A DNA stretch of 64,000 nt from Acinetobacter terrestris (lineage in GTDB: Bacteria > Pseudomonadota > Gammaproteobacteria > Pseudomonadales > Moraxellaceae): the NCBI RefSeq assembly GCF_004331155.1, contig NZ_SJNZ01000005.1, positions 62,001-126,000 on the forward strand, read 5' to 3'. Position 1 is the first letter of the stretch; each line of letters begins with the position of its first letter. The notes below the pieces were generated by a model. That model was not told where the DNA came from. It did no database searches and saw only the letters and a program-made list of their open reading frames with translations. A program made the translations under genes and the position numbers. Of this stretch, positions 40,057 to 47,569 are shown piece after piece.

Positions 40057-40057
40057 T

Positions 40058-40088
40058 AAAAAAGCCTTTGAATATTCAAAGGCTTTTT
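40058..40088. terminator. Bidirectional terminator between dusC and the NERD gene
   Basis: A perfect palindrome, AAAAAAGCCTTTGAA with TTCAAAGGCTTTTTT, directly between two convergent stops. Confidence 0.93.
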
Positions 40089-40091
40089 TAT

Positions 40092-40745
40092 TTAGCTACT
40101 TTCTTTACGCTGTTTTAAATTTTCCACATGTATTCGATTAGTTTTCCAAGATTTTTCTAACACTTCCTTTTCAATGCGTAATTGAATCCGTTTCAGTTTC
40201 ATCGCAGGGATGACTTCCGCTTTAAAGTTTTTCACATAATCTACCCAAGCGGCTCCACGAAATACATTCACAGGCATATCGGTTTTAAACTCACAATCGG
40301 GCATAAATACAACAATTGAATGTAAATATTCAGGAGTAATAATATCCGCAAGCACCTGTTCTAAAACCTTTTGGTGCTTGTAATTTTGATGTAGGGGATT
40401 TTGAAATTTATAGCTCTTTTTAAATATTTTCTGCGTCCACAATTTCTGACGTTCACTACCGAAAATCCAGCCTTTATAATTTTTGGTTTCAATAATAAAG
40501 ATGCCATAGGGACTTAATAAAATATGATCTATCTGGGTCGTACCCGATTGCTCATCCGGCAAAGTACAATCATTTAATAAAATATATTGAACATCTTTCA
40601 AATAGAGTTTGACGTGCAAAGCGACCGCAAATTCCCCAACTTTTCCTTTAATAAAAGGTTTAAAGGCTTTGATGATCCCTATTGCAACAAAAGCAAGAAT
40701 GACCCACCAAAAAGTTGAAAACAGCTGACTCGATATTATTTGCAT
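40092..40745 (-). CDS. NERD domain membrane protein
   Basis: A 217-residue protein. An N-terminal hydrophobic helix (about residues 8-28) is followed by a NERD (nuclease-related) domain: GKVGEFAVALHVKLYL, TTQIDHILLSPYGIFIIETK and KLWTQKIF. The D..E-x-K residues (QIDH, IETKNYKG) match the restriction-endonuclease-like core. NERD proteins are widespread and mostly uncharacterised; a role in DNA processing at the membrane is only inferred. No partner such as a helicase is adjacent. Confidence 0.88.
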   Translation of the reverse strand: MQIISSQLFSTFWWVILAFVAIGIIKAFKPFIKGKVGEFAVALHVKLYLKDVQYILLNDCTLPDEQSGTTQIDHILLSPYGIFIIETKNYKGWIFGSERQKLWTQKIFKKSYKFQNPLHQNYKHQKVLEQVLADIITPEYLHSIVVFMPDCEFKTDMPVNVFRGAAWVDYVKNFKAEVIPAMKLKRIQLRIEKEVLEKSWKTNRIHVENLKQRKESS

Positions 40746-40800
40746 AATTTTATAAATTATTAAATTTTATAAGGAACAATAACAGTTTTTTCTATTTAAA

Positions 40801-41280
40801 TTAGTGTTTCTCTAAACGGAGCAAAATATCCTTATTATCCAGACCACCTGCAAAACCCACCAATTTGCCATTGGTACCCACTACACGGTGACACGGCGCA
40901 ATAATTGAAATCGGATTTTTACCATTCGCAGCACCCACTGCACGTACCGCTTTGACATTGCCAATCTGTTCGGCAATGTCACGGTAACTTCGGGTCTCTC
41001 CAAAGGGAATGCTGAGTAAGGCTTGCCAAACCTTCTGCTGAAACTCGGTTCCTGCAAAATCTAAAGGCAAATCAAATTGCTGTCTTTTTCCTGCAAAATA
41101 TTCAGTTAACTGTTTTTGAGTTTCCAGCAAGATAGGATGATCTGCCTGTTCCACCAATTCGGCTAAACGTACACGCTTGGGATTCTCATTTTCCCAAAGT
41201 ACCGCGACTAAAGCTGTTTCATGGGCGACCAGTTTTAAAGTACCGACAGGAGAAACCATTTCTATAAATGCTAGTTTCAT
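40801..41280 (-). CDS. ogt: Methylated-DNA-[protein]-cysteine S-methyltransferase
   Basis: A 159-residue suicide repair enzyme that takes alkyl groups from O6-methylguanine. The acceptor is Cys130 in IIAPCHRVVGTNG, with the recognition helix TRSYRDIAEQIG and AVRAVGAANGKNPI before it. Length and lack of an AraC domain match Ogt rather than Ada. It lies 36 bp after the guanidinium exporter gene and may be read with it. Confidence 0.95.
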   Translation of the reverse strand: MKLAFIEMVSPVGTLKLVAHETALVAVLWENENPKRVRLAELVEQADHPILLETQKQLTEYFAGKRQQFDLPLDFAGTEFQQKVWQALLSIPFGETRSYRDIAEQIGNVKAVRAVGAANGKNPISIIAPCHRVVGTNGKLVGFAGGLDNKDILLRLEKH

Positions 41281-41316
41281 TGGTCTTCTCCTGCAGTGAA
41301 ATAAATGATCCAGATT

Positions 41317-41634
41317 TTATGATGATGACAGTTTCATTAACACTAATCCAGAAATAATCAGTATTGCTGCCAACATACGCATTGCCGATGCTGGCTCACC
41401 TAAAATAAAGATTCCCACAAGGAAAGAGCCTACTGCTCCAATGCCTGTCCAGATGGTATAGGCTGTACCGAGCGGTAAAGTTCGCATGGCATAAGCCAAT
41501 AGAGCAAAACTTAAAATCATAAATACTAAGGTAATAATACTGGGCGTTAAACGTGTGAAACCTTCTGAAAGTTTCATAGCATAGGCCCAGACAATTTCAA
41601 AAAGACCCGCTAAAATTAATACCACCCAAGCCAT
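41317..41634 (-). CDS. gdx: Guanidinium exporter Gdx (SugE, SMR family)
   Basis: A small multidrug-resistance family protein of 105 residues with four membrane helices. It starts MAWVVLILAGLFEIVWAYAM, with the essential Glu13 in LFEIVWA; GTAYTIWTGIGAVGSFLVG is the Gdx-type second signature. Such proteins exchange guanidinium for protons. The frame extends upstream to 41739 but crosses the riboswitch below; the ATG at 41634 has GGAG about ten bases upstream. The riboswitch makes guanidinium the likely natural substrate, rather than quaternary ammonium drugs. Confidence 0.95.
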   Translation of the reverse strand: MAWVVLILAGLFEIVWAYAMKLSEGFTRLTPSIITLVFMILSFALLAYAMRTLPLGTAYTIWTGIGAVGSFLVGIFILGEPASAMRMLAAILIISGLVLMKLSSS

Positions 41635-41660
41635 GACGACTATGCTCCGTTTAATGAAAA

Positions 41661-41729
41661 TCAGGTCGTCCTGACGAGTTTCCTTGGTGCAAATATCAAC
41701 TGAATTGTACCAATGGAGGTCGTTCCTCC
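41661..41729 (-). promoter_or_regulatory. Guanidine-II (mini-ykkC) riboswitch
   Basis: In the leader of gdx, minus strand, two small hairpins each present ACGA in the loop: GGAGGAACGACCTCC at 41715-41729 and TCAGGACGACCTGA at 41661-41674, separated by 40 bases. Two ACGR-loop hairpins are the defining feature of the guanidine-II riboswitch, which commonly precedes sugE/gdx genes. The second hairpin lies about 12 bases before the ribosome site, so control of translation is likely. Confidence 0.9.
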
Positions 41730-41820
41730 TGTCATTCAAGCTGATTATATAAATAAATGATTTAGATTGGTGCAGTATTTACACTTTTGACCCATTGTTC
41801 ACCTGAACAAGCGCTAAAAT

Positions 41821-41853
41821 AAAAAATCCGGTAGACATGTCCCCACCGGATTT
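41821..41853 (-). terminator. Terminator after copB
   Basis: AAATCCGGT pairs with ACCGGATTT over nine bases around a 12-base loop, with a T-rich tail on the minus strand, 18 bp after the copB stop. Confidence 0.85.
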
Positions 41854-41870
41854 CTGCTCATCATTTTGTT

Positions 41871-42758
41871 TTAAAACTTGAAACGAATACCTGCACCATA
41901 GAGCCATTCATTTTCAGAAGCTAAGGATGGCTGCCCAGCCGTTTCTTCCTGCCCGTTTTTATATCCATATGCAACATCTATAAAAGGCATGACCTTTTTA
42001 TTGATTTCATAACGGGTTTCCAGACCCAGTTGTGCGGTACTTAAACCGGTCTTTTGCGCATAGTTGGAGTCATCACTGAAAATGATATTCAGATCCAGAT
42101 AGGGCTTTAGAATCAGTTTCTGGGTCAGTAGCACATCCCGCTCAGTTTCTAGACTGAATGATACTTGCCGATCCTGTCCAACAAATAAATAGGCATCAGT
42201 TTCAAAGAAATAGGGCGCCAAGCCATGGATACCAATGACAGCGCCCACCTGCTCCTGATCCACTTCACGATTCTGATTATTCAAATAGCGAAGACCGGCC
42301 TGCACATCCCAAAAATCACTCAGCATACGGCTATATAACAGTTTGGCATCATATTCAGCTTGCTGCGATTCAGCCTGATCGGCATGAATTTTAATAAAGA
42401 ATTTATTTTCATCTGTCCCGATTCGGGTCACAAGCTCTGACTGTAAAATACCCTCGCCATCCTCATTGCGTAGCCATTTACTTTCAAAAATGGTCTGCTG
42501 ATATACCTGCCCCCCATGCTCTTTGATATGTGATGCATGATCAGTCCCGTCTGAATTGGATTGCTCCTGCTGCACAACGGGTTGCGGTTCGGTTGCCATC
42601 TGATGATGCTGCGAATGATCCTCATGCACTTCAATAGCTTGTCCAGACTGCTGTGACATCGGCATAGAATGGTGCGGGTCCTGCGCAACACTTTGCCCGC
42701 TCAACAGCAACAAGGAAGCGCTCAATGTACTCATGGCAAATAAATTAATGATGCACAT
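41871..42758 (-). CDS. copB: Copper resistance protein CopB (outer membrane)
   Basis: A 295-residue protein of the PcoB/CopB family. An N-terminal signal peptide (about residues 1-25) is followed by a His/Met/Gln-rich segment (MPMSQQSGQAIEVHEDHSQHH) and a C-terminal beta-barrel of about 210 residues with LLYSRMLSDFWDVQAGLRYL and the final aromatic GAGIRFKF. It probably lets copper cross or be held in the outer membrane. Its ATG overlaps the end of copA by 14 bases, so the two are coupled. Confidence 0.93.
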   Translation of the reverse strand: MCIINLFAMSTLSASLLLLSGQSVAQDPHHSMPMSQQSGQAIEVHEDHSQHHQMATEPQPVVQQEQSNSDGTDHASHIKEHGGQVYQQTIFESKWLRNEDGEGILQSELVTRIGTDENKFFIKIHADQAESQQAEYDAKLLYSRMLSDFWDVQAGLRYLNNQNREVDQEQVGAVIGIHGLAPYFFETDAYLFVGQDRQVSFSLETERDVLLTQKLILKPYLDLNIIFSDDSNYAQKTGLSTAQLGLETRYEINKKVMPFIDVAYGYKNGQEETAGQPSLASENEWLYGAGIRFKF

Positions 42759-44634
42759 GTGAGTCTCCTTGCTTTGCCGGGACTGAGCTAGATCGTGTAG
42801 TGGCTGCTTGATTTCTATCTACATTCGCAACAACCAGTTTACTCATCATGCCAGATGACATGTGATACAGCAGATGGCAATGAATGGCCCATTCCCCCAA
42901 CTCATCCGCAGTGAGCAGCGCAGTGACTGTCTTACCCGGTGGCACAATCAAGGTATGCTTGTTGGGCAGGTCTGATAATGCCTGTCCATTTTCCAGTTGC
43001 ATAAACATGCCATGCAAATGCATTGGATGCGCCATCATGCTGTCATTGATAAATTTCAAGCGAATCCGTTCACCATACTTGACCTGCAAGGGTTCAACTT
43101 CGGTAAATTTCTTGCCGTTGATGGTCCAGATATAACGCTCCATCGTACCGCCCAAACGGACTTCCAGCTCCCTTTCAGCCGGACGGGTATCGGATTGCGG
43201 TGTGAGCGATTTCAAATCACCATATTGCAGTGCCCTATGCCCTGCTGGAGTGGAGGCATTTGCCCAGCCTTCAACAGGCTTGTTGCTCTCCACCAATCGT
43301 TTCGCTACTGCATGTGCTGAATGATTCATCCCTTGTTGTGGCTCTGAATCAGACTTTGCTTGATGTTGTGAATGATCATTCCTATTCGTCTTAGAGTGGT
43401 TCATTTGTGAATGATCCATCGTCGCTGAATCATGCTGCATCATGGAATGATCCATTTTTAAATGATCCATAGCCTGATGATTCATCTTGCCCGCACTTTC
43501 TTGACTGGCATCCATCTGATCGTGATTCATATCCGTATGATCAGTGGATGATGAACCATGTCCCATATCTTCCATTGTCAGCAAGGCACGTGGACGCGGT
43601 TTAGGCATCTGAATCCCTTGTGTCCCGGGTTGATTTTGGTTCTGTAATGATCCAATCGCAAAACCGCTACGGTCGATCGACTCGGCCTGAATTTGGTAAT
43701 GATTGTCTTGCGGCTCAACAATCACATCATAGGTTTCTGCAGTACCTATACGAAATTCATCTACTGCCACAGGTTGAACAGGCTGTCCATCGGCACTCAC
43801 TACGGTCATTTTCAAGTTAGGAATATTGACATCATAAAACGACATGGCGGAGGCATTGATAAAACGTAAACGGACTTTTTCATTCGGCTTAAACATTCCG
43901 GTCCAGTTTTGTGCAGGGGTTTTGCCATTCATCAAAAAGGTATATCCGGTGACATCAGACAGGTCGGTTTTGAGCATGCGCATCTGGTTCCACATTGCAC
44001 GATCTTGCCATGTGTTTTTCAAACCCTGACGTTTTACCTGCTTAAATACATCAGCCAAAGTTTCACGCTGATTCTGATAGTATTCTGAGGACTTTTTCAG
44101 ATTTTTCAGGATTTGCTCACTACTGGATGGATGAAAATCAGACAGCATCACCACATAATCACGATCCGTTTTTTCATGCGCCGCGACGGGCTTTTTATCT
44201 TTAGGGTAAATGACCAGCGCACCATATAAACCATCCTGTTCCTGTCCTTTGGAATGCGCGTGATACCAATAGGTGCCGTTTTGACGCACCTTAAAACGAT
44301 AGACAAAATTCGCCTGTGGTTTAATGCCTTTGAACTGGTTGAAGCCCGGCACACCATCCATTAAACCGGGCAGCAATAAACCATGCCAGTGAATGGAAGA
44401 ATCTTTATTTTTCATCTTATTATGTACATGAATAATGGCATCATCACCTTCTTCAAATTCTAGAAGTGGTGCCGGAAACTGACCATTTACGGTAATCCGT
44501 TTTAATGGCTTGCCGGTGACATTCACCATCTGCTCATCAATATTCAGATGATATTCTTTGACCGCAGCAAATGCCCACGATGATGACAGCAGAGACACCC
44601 CAACCAAGAGGCTTTGCGTTAATTTAATAGACAT
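42745..44634 (-). CDS. copA: Copper resistance multicopper oxidase CopA
   Basis: A 629-residue periplasmic oxidase, PcoA/CopA family, presumably oxidising Cu(I). Copper-binding motifs are IHWHGLLLPG (His82, His84), TYWYHAHSKG (125, 127), HPMHLHGMF and the type 1 site HCHLLYHMSSGM. A Met/His-rich insert of roughly 80 residues with repeated MDHSxM units lies at about residues 365-445. The N-terminus (SIKLTQSLLVGVSLLSSSWA) is a plain Sec-type signal; the twin-Arg of other CopA proteins is absent. Confidence 0.94.
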   Translation of the reverse strand: MSIKLTQSLLVGVSLLSSSWAFAAVKEYHLNIDEQMVNVTGKPLKRITVNGQFPAPLLEFEEGDDAIIHVHNKMKNKDSSIHWHGLLLPGLMDGVPGFNQFKGIKPQANFVYRFKVRQNGTYWYHAHSKGQEQDGLYGALVIYPKDKKPVAAHEKTDRDYVVMLSDFHPSSSEQILKNLKKSSEYYQNQRETLADVFKQVKRQGLKNTWQDRAMWNQMRMLKTDLSDVTGYTFLMNGKTPAQNWTGMFKPNEKVRLRFINASAMSFYDVNIPNLKMTVVSADGQPVQPVAVDEFRIGTAETYDVIVEPQDNHYQIQAESIDRSGFAIGSLQNQNQPGTQGIQMPKPRPRALLTMEDMGHGSSSTDHTDMNHDQMDASQESAGKMNHQAMDHLKMDHSMMQHDSATMDHSQMNHSKTNRNDHSQHQAKSDSEPQQGMNHSAHAVAKRLVESNKPVEGWANASTPAGHRALQYGDLKSLTPQSDTRPAERELEVRLGGTMERYIWTINGKKFTEVEPLQVKYGERIRLKFINDSMMAHPMHLHGMFMQLENGQALSDLPNKHTLIVPPGKTVTALLTADELGEWAIHCHLLYHMSSGMMSKLVVANVDRNQAATTRSSSVPAKQGDSHVHH

Positions 44635-44679
44635 GACTTAACCTGTAATTTAAAAATAAAAATGTTTTTTAAATAAAGA

Positions 44680-45132
44680 TTAAGCTTTAGGAGGACGTAA
44701 GATTTGTTGCCAGAAGCCGGTTAAATGCTGGGCTGAATAATCAAAATTGCGCTGTGGATGTTCTTGAATAGGGTCTAAATTGGGCAATTCTGCTGTTGCT
44801 GAATCCAGCCAGGTGGTCAAACTTTGACAATGTAACTGTACACAATCATTACAACTGAAATGCTGCGTCTGATCGGTCATGGTCTGATGACAATCTTGAT
44901 CATGCGCTACTTTTATATGTTCTAAAGAATGTTGCGTATCAGGTTCAACATTCACCGGATCATGGCAGCCAGACATCGCCGTCATTTCTGCGTTGTGATG
45001 CTGATCAACGCTCGCTGCATGCATCATGGGCTGATGCATGGATTTTACCGATGCCAAGGCAACACTACTCCACCCCATGGCAAAAACCATCAGGAACACA
45101 AACCAAAGCTGTTTGCGTAATGAAGTCAGCAA
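44680..45132 (-). CDS. Small Cys/His/Met-rich exported protein of the copper operon
   Basis: A 150-residue protein with a signal segment (about residues 8-28, FVFLMVFAMGWSSVALA) and a mature part rich in metal ligands: SMHQPMMHAA, DQHHNAEM, CHDPVN, DQDCHQTM and the cluster FSCNDCVQLHCQ. It resembles the small CopL/DUF2946-type proteins found before copA, though I cannot name it. It lies 45 bp upstream of copA and is first in the operon. A periplasmic copper chaperone or sensor is the likely role. Confidence 0.75.
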   Translation of the reverse strand: MLTSLRKQLWFVFLMVFAMGWSSVALASVKSMHQPMMHAASVDQHHNAEMTAMSGCHDPVNVEPDTQHSLEHIKVAHDQDCHQTMTDQTQHFSCNDCVQLHCQSLTTWLDSATAELPNLDPIQEHPQRNFDYSAQHLTGFWQQILRPPKA

Positions 45133-45358
45133 AGAATTATCCTTTAACCCGTCCAGAATAAAATATAAATCATATTATTTTGATTTAGATCTACAGCATA
45201 ACCAAGAACAAAGTTATATACAATTTTTTAAATTTATACTCAACAATTCATGGTTCGCTATTTTTATGAGCATTAAAACAATAAAGTTATTTTTTAAACA
45301 GGTTTATTTATAAGCATAGTTTAATAAACAACCATATTTTTGAATAGCTTAAGAGATC

Positions 45359-45385
45359 AAAAAAGGACTCATTTGAGTCCTTTTT
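45359..45385. terminator. Terminator between copper operon and rpe
   Basis: AAAAAAGGACTC-ATTT-GAGTCCTTTTT. On the minus strand it would end the rpe transcript, about 140 bp after the stop and beyond the DnaA-box array, which would then be transcribed. Confidence 0.85.
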
Positions 45386-45444
45386 ATACATTTAATGTCT
45401 AATTATTAAACTATTGTTCCATAATCGTTTATAAACTAATCAAG

Positions 45445-45501
45445 TTATCCATACAGTTATCTACACAGATATCCATATGGTTATCCATAAAGTTATCCAC
45501 A
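45445..45501 (+). repeat. Five DnaA-box-like 9-mers in direct orientation at 12-bp spacing
   Basis: 9-mers start at 45445, 45457, 45469, 45481 and 45493: TTATCCATA, TTATCTACA, ATATCCATA, TTATCCATA and TTATCCACA. The last is a perfect DnaA box (TTATNCACA), the second matches it fully, and the others differ at one or two positions. All five point the same way and are spaced exactly 12 bp. Confidence 0.85.
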
Positions 45502-45527
45502 ACTTAGGAACAATTAATTGTAGATTA

Positions 45528-46214
45528 TTAGATATTTACAGCGCCAACTTTTGCAAGTTCTGCACGCATTTCATTAATCACAGCTTGATAATCCGGTTTA
45601 CCGAAAATCGCCGAACCTGCAACAAACATGTCTGCACCAGCTTCTGCAATTTCACGAATATTGGCCGGTGTTACACCGCCATCTACTTCTAAACGGATGT
45701 CACGACCTGAAGCATCAATGATTTTGCGCGCTTGACGAAGTTTCTCTAAAGTCATTGGAATAAATTTTTGACCGCCAAAACCCGGGTTGACACTCATCAA
45801 TAACACTTGATCGACTTTATCCAAAACATAGTCCAGATAATGCAATGGTGTTGCCGGGTTAAAGACCAAACCGGCTTTCGCGCCACCAGCTTTAATCAAC
45901 TGTAAAGAACGGTCAATATGGTCGCTTGCTTCCGGGTGGAAGGTAATAATGTCTGCACCCGCTTCCAAGAAATCACCAATCATACGATCGACTGGCGAAA
46001 CCATCAAATGCACATCAATCGGTGCTTTAATCCCATATTTTTTTAATGCCTTACACACACCTGCACCAAATGTCAGGTTAGGCACGTAATGGTTATCCAT
46101 CACGTCAAAATGTACGACATCTGCACCAGCAGCGAGCACATTTTCGACTTCTTCACCTAAGCGGGCAAAGTCAGCAGATAAAATTGATGGCGCAATTAAA
46201 TATGGCTTGGACAT
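45528..46214 (-). CDS. rpe: Ribulose-phosphate 3-epimerase
   Basis: A 228-residue TIM-barrel enzyme of the pentose phosphate pathway. Motifs: [17 protein letters not shown] at the start, [18 protein letters not shown] (His and Asp metal ligands), [26 protein letters not shown] and [12 protein letters not shown]. Full length. Confidence 0.97.
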   Translation of the reverse strand: MSKPYLIAPSILSADFARLGEEVENVLAAGADVVHFDVMDNHYVPNLTFGAGVCKALKKYGIKAPIDVHLMVSPVDRMIGDFLEAGADIITFHPEASDHIDRSLQLIKAGGAKAGLVFNPATPLHYLDYVLDKVDQVLLMSVNPGFGGQKFIPMTLEKLRQARKIIDASGRDIRLEVDGGVTPANIREIAEAGADMFVAGSAIFGKPDYQAVINEMRAELAKVGAVNI

Positions 46215-46403
46215 GGGGAGAACCTGGCTATGTATTTGAATTGATTTTTCACATTATAACAAATTGAACCTGGCTGCTGTGATTCAATCCTGATTCGATG
46301 CTATTTATTCAGCATTCCAAAACTGCGACGTTGCGTTGCATTTTTTAACTTTAGCTATTTTTAGAATCTGTTATGTTGATGTCACACCACAAGGTAAATG
46401 AGA

Positions 46404-46679
46404 ATGAAAAGCAATACAGCAATTACCACTTCAGAAGCCGCCCGTATCGCCAAGCGTTTGCTCAATCATTGGAAACATAAATTTGACGTTGCTGAAACTG
46501 ACGGCCATTTCAGTATTTTTATGCCGGATGCCACCGTAAAGCTGATGCCACAACCAGAAGCGTTATTGGTCTCGATTGATAGCTCGCGAGAAGACTTAAG
46601 CACTTTAGAAAAAGTCGTTCTGGATCATTTAAGCCGTATGGCACAGCAAGAATTTACCACAATCTGGCAGCATCAATAA
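46404..46679 (+). CDS. DUF2218 domain protein
   Basis: A 91-residue protein of the DUF2218 family, which has no defined function. Visible is the family pattern ITTSEAARIAKRLLNHWKHKF and the ligand-like FSIFMPDATVKLMP. The upstream ATG at 46398 is too close to AAGGTAA; the one at 46404 has eight bases of spacing and is chosen. Single gene. Confidence 0.85.
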   Translation: MKSNTAITTSEAARIAKRLLNHWKHKFDVAETDGHFSIFMPDATVKLMPQPEALLVSIDSSREDLSTLEKVVLDHLSRMAQQEFTTIWQHQ

Positions 46680-46711
46680 AAAAAAAGGAGAATCATGTTC
46701 TCCCTTTTTTT
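46678..46711. terminator. Bidirectional terminator between the DUF2218 gene and fghA
   Basis: GGAGAA-TCATG-TTCTCC with flanking A and T runs, between convergent stops. Confidence 0.88.
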
Positions 46712-46721
46712 GAATTAAATA

Positions 46722-47558
46722 TTATGCTTCAAGCTGCACGGCATGAAATTGCAAATGGTCATCGATAAAACTTTGAATGAAGTAATATCCATGATCATAA
46801 GCTTCGTGTTCACGCAAGGTTAGCGACTGTCCCACTTGGGCACAAGCCTGTTTAAATAATGCCGGATTCAATTGAGCATAGAATTGATCTTTCAATCCTT
46901 GATCAATCAGAATCTCTGGAAATAATGCGCCTTTTTCTTGAATCAAAGCAGTGGCATCATGCTTTAACCATTCATTTCGGTCTTCACCAAAATAGTTCGC
47001 AAAGGCTTTTTCGCCCCATGGACATTGGCTCGGTGCACAAATAGGCGCAAAAGCAGAAACCGATTTAAATTTTTCCGGGTATTTAAATGCCAGTGTTAAT
47101 GCACCGTGTCCACCCATGGAATGTCCGAAAATGCCTACCGCATCCGCCTGAACGGGAAATTCTTGAATCACCAGATCATAAAGCTCATCTGCAATAAAGC
47201 TTTCCATTTGATAATGTTCAGCCCACGGCGTTTGGGTCGCATTGATATAAAATCCTGCACCTTGACCGATATCCCAAGAATCGCCTTGTGCAACCTGCTC
47301 GCCTCTTGGCGAAGTATCGGGACTAATCAGGATTAAACCCAATTGAGTGGCCATGCGTTGTGCATGTGCTTTAATACTGAACGTTTCTTCAGTACAGGTC
47401 AGACCGGCTAAATAAAAAAGTACCGGGCAGGCCTGTCCCCTTAAAGCTTGCGGGGGCAAGAAAATGCCAAATTTGGTTTGTCCATTGAGAACACGAGAAT
47501 TAAAAGCATACATGCGCTGTTCACCATCAAAACATCGGTTATGTTGAATTAATTCCAT
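46722..47558 (-). CDS. fghA: S-formylglutathione hydrolase
   Basis: A 278-residue alpha/beta hydrolase that splits S-formylglutathione in formaldehyde detoxification. Motifs are YLAGLTCTEETFSIKA, DTSPRG, the nucleophile in GIFGHSMGGHGALTLA (Ser about 148) and EHEAYDHGYYFIQSFI with the catalytic His. frmA (the dehydrogenase) is not in the window. Confidence 0.93.
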   Translation of the reverse strand: MELIQHNRCFDGEQRMYAFNSRVLNGQTKFGIFLPPQALRGQACPVLFYLAGLTCTEETFSIKAHAQRMATQLGLILISPDTSPRGEQVAQGDSWDIGQGAGFYINATQTPWAEHYQMESFIADELYDLVIQEFPVQADAVGIFGHSMGGHGALTLAFKYPEKFKSVSAFAPICAPSQCPWGEKAFANYFGEDRNEWLKHDATALIQEKGALFPEILIDQGLKDQFYAQLNPALFKQACAQVGQSLTLREHEAYDHGYYFIQSFIDDHLQFHAVQLEA

Positions 47559-47569
47559 GTCTATTTTCC

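Larger units (their letters stand above)
45133..45527. other. Intergenic region between the copper operon and rpe, with DnaA-box array
   Basis: 395 bp. Part 45150-45350 is very AT-rich and must carry the copper-operon promoter; no CopR box was recognised. A terminator lies at 45359-45385 and the array of DnaA-like boxes at 45445-45501. Confidence 0.6.

Noticed and set aside
41635-41739. Upstream extension of gdx
   Set aside because: It would translate through the riboswitch hairpins and adds residues foreign to the SMR family.
45038-45313. 91-codon plus-strand frame
   Set aside because: It overlaps the signal-peptide end of the copper-operon gene antisense and runs into AT-rich spacer.
45133-45527. 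Chromosomal oriC at the DnaA-box array
   Set aside because: No dnaA, dnaN, gyrB, rpmH or similar genes are adjacent. The array alone does not establish an origin.
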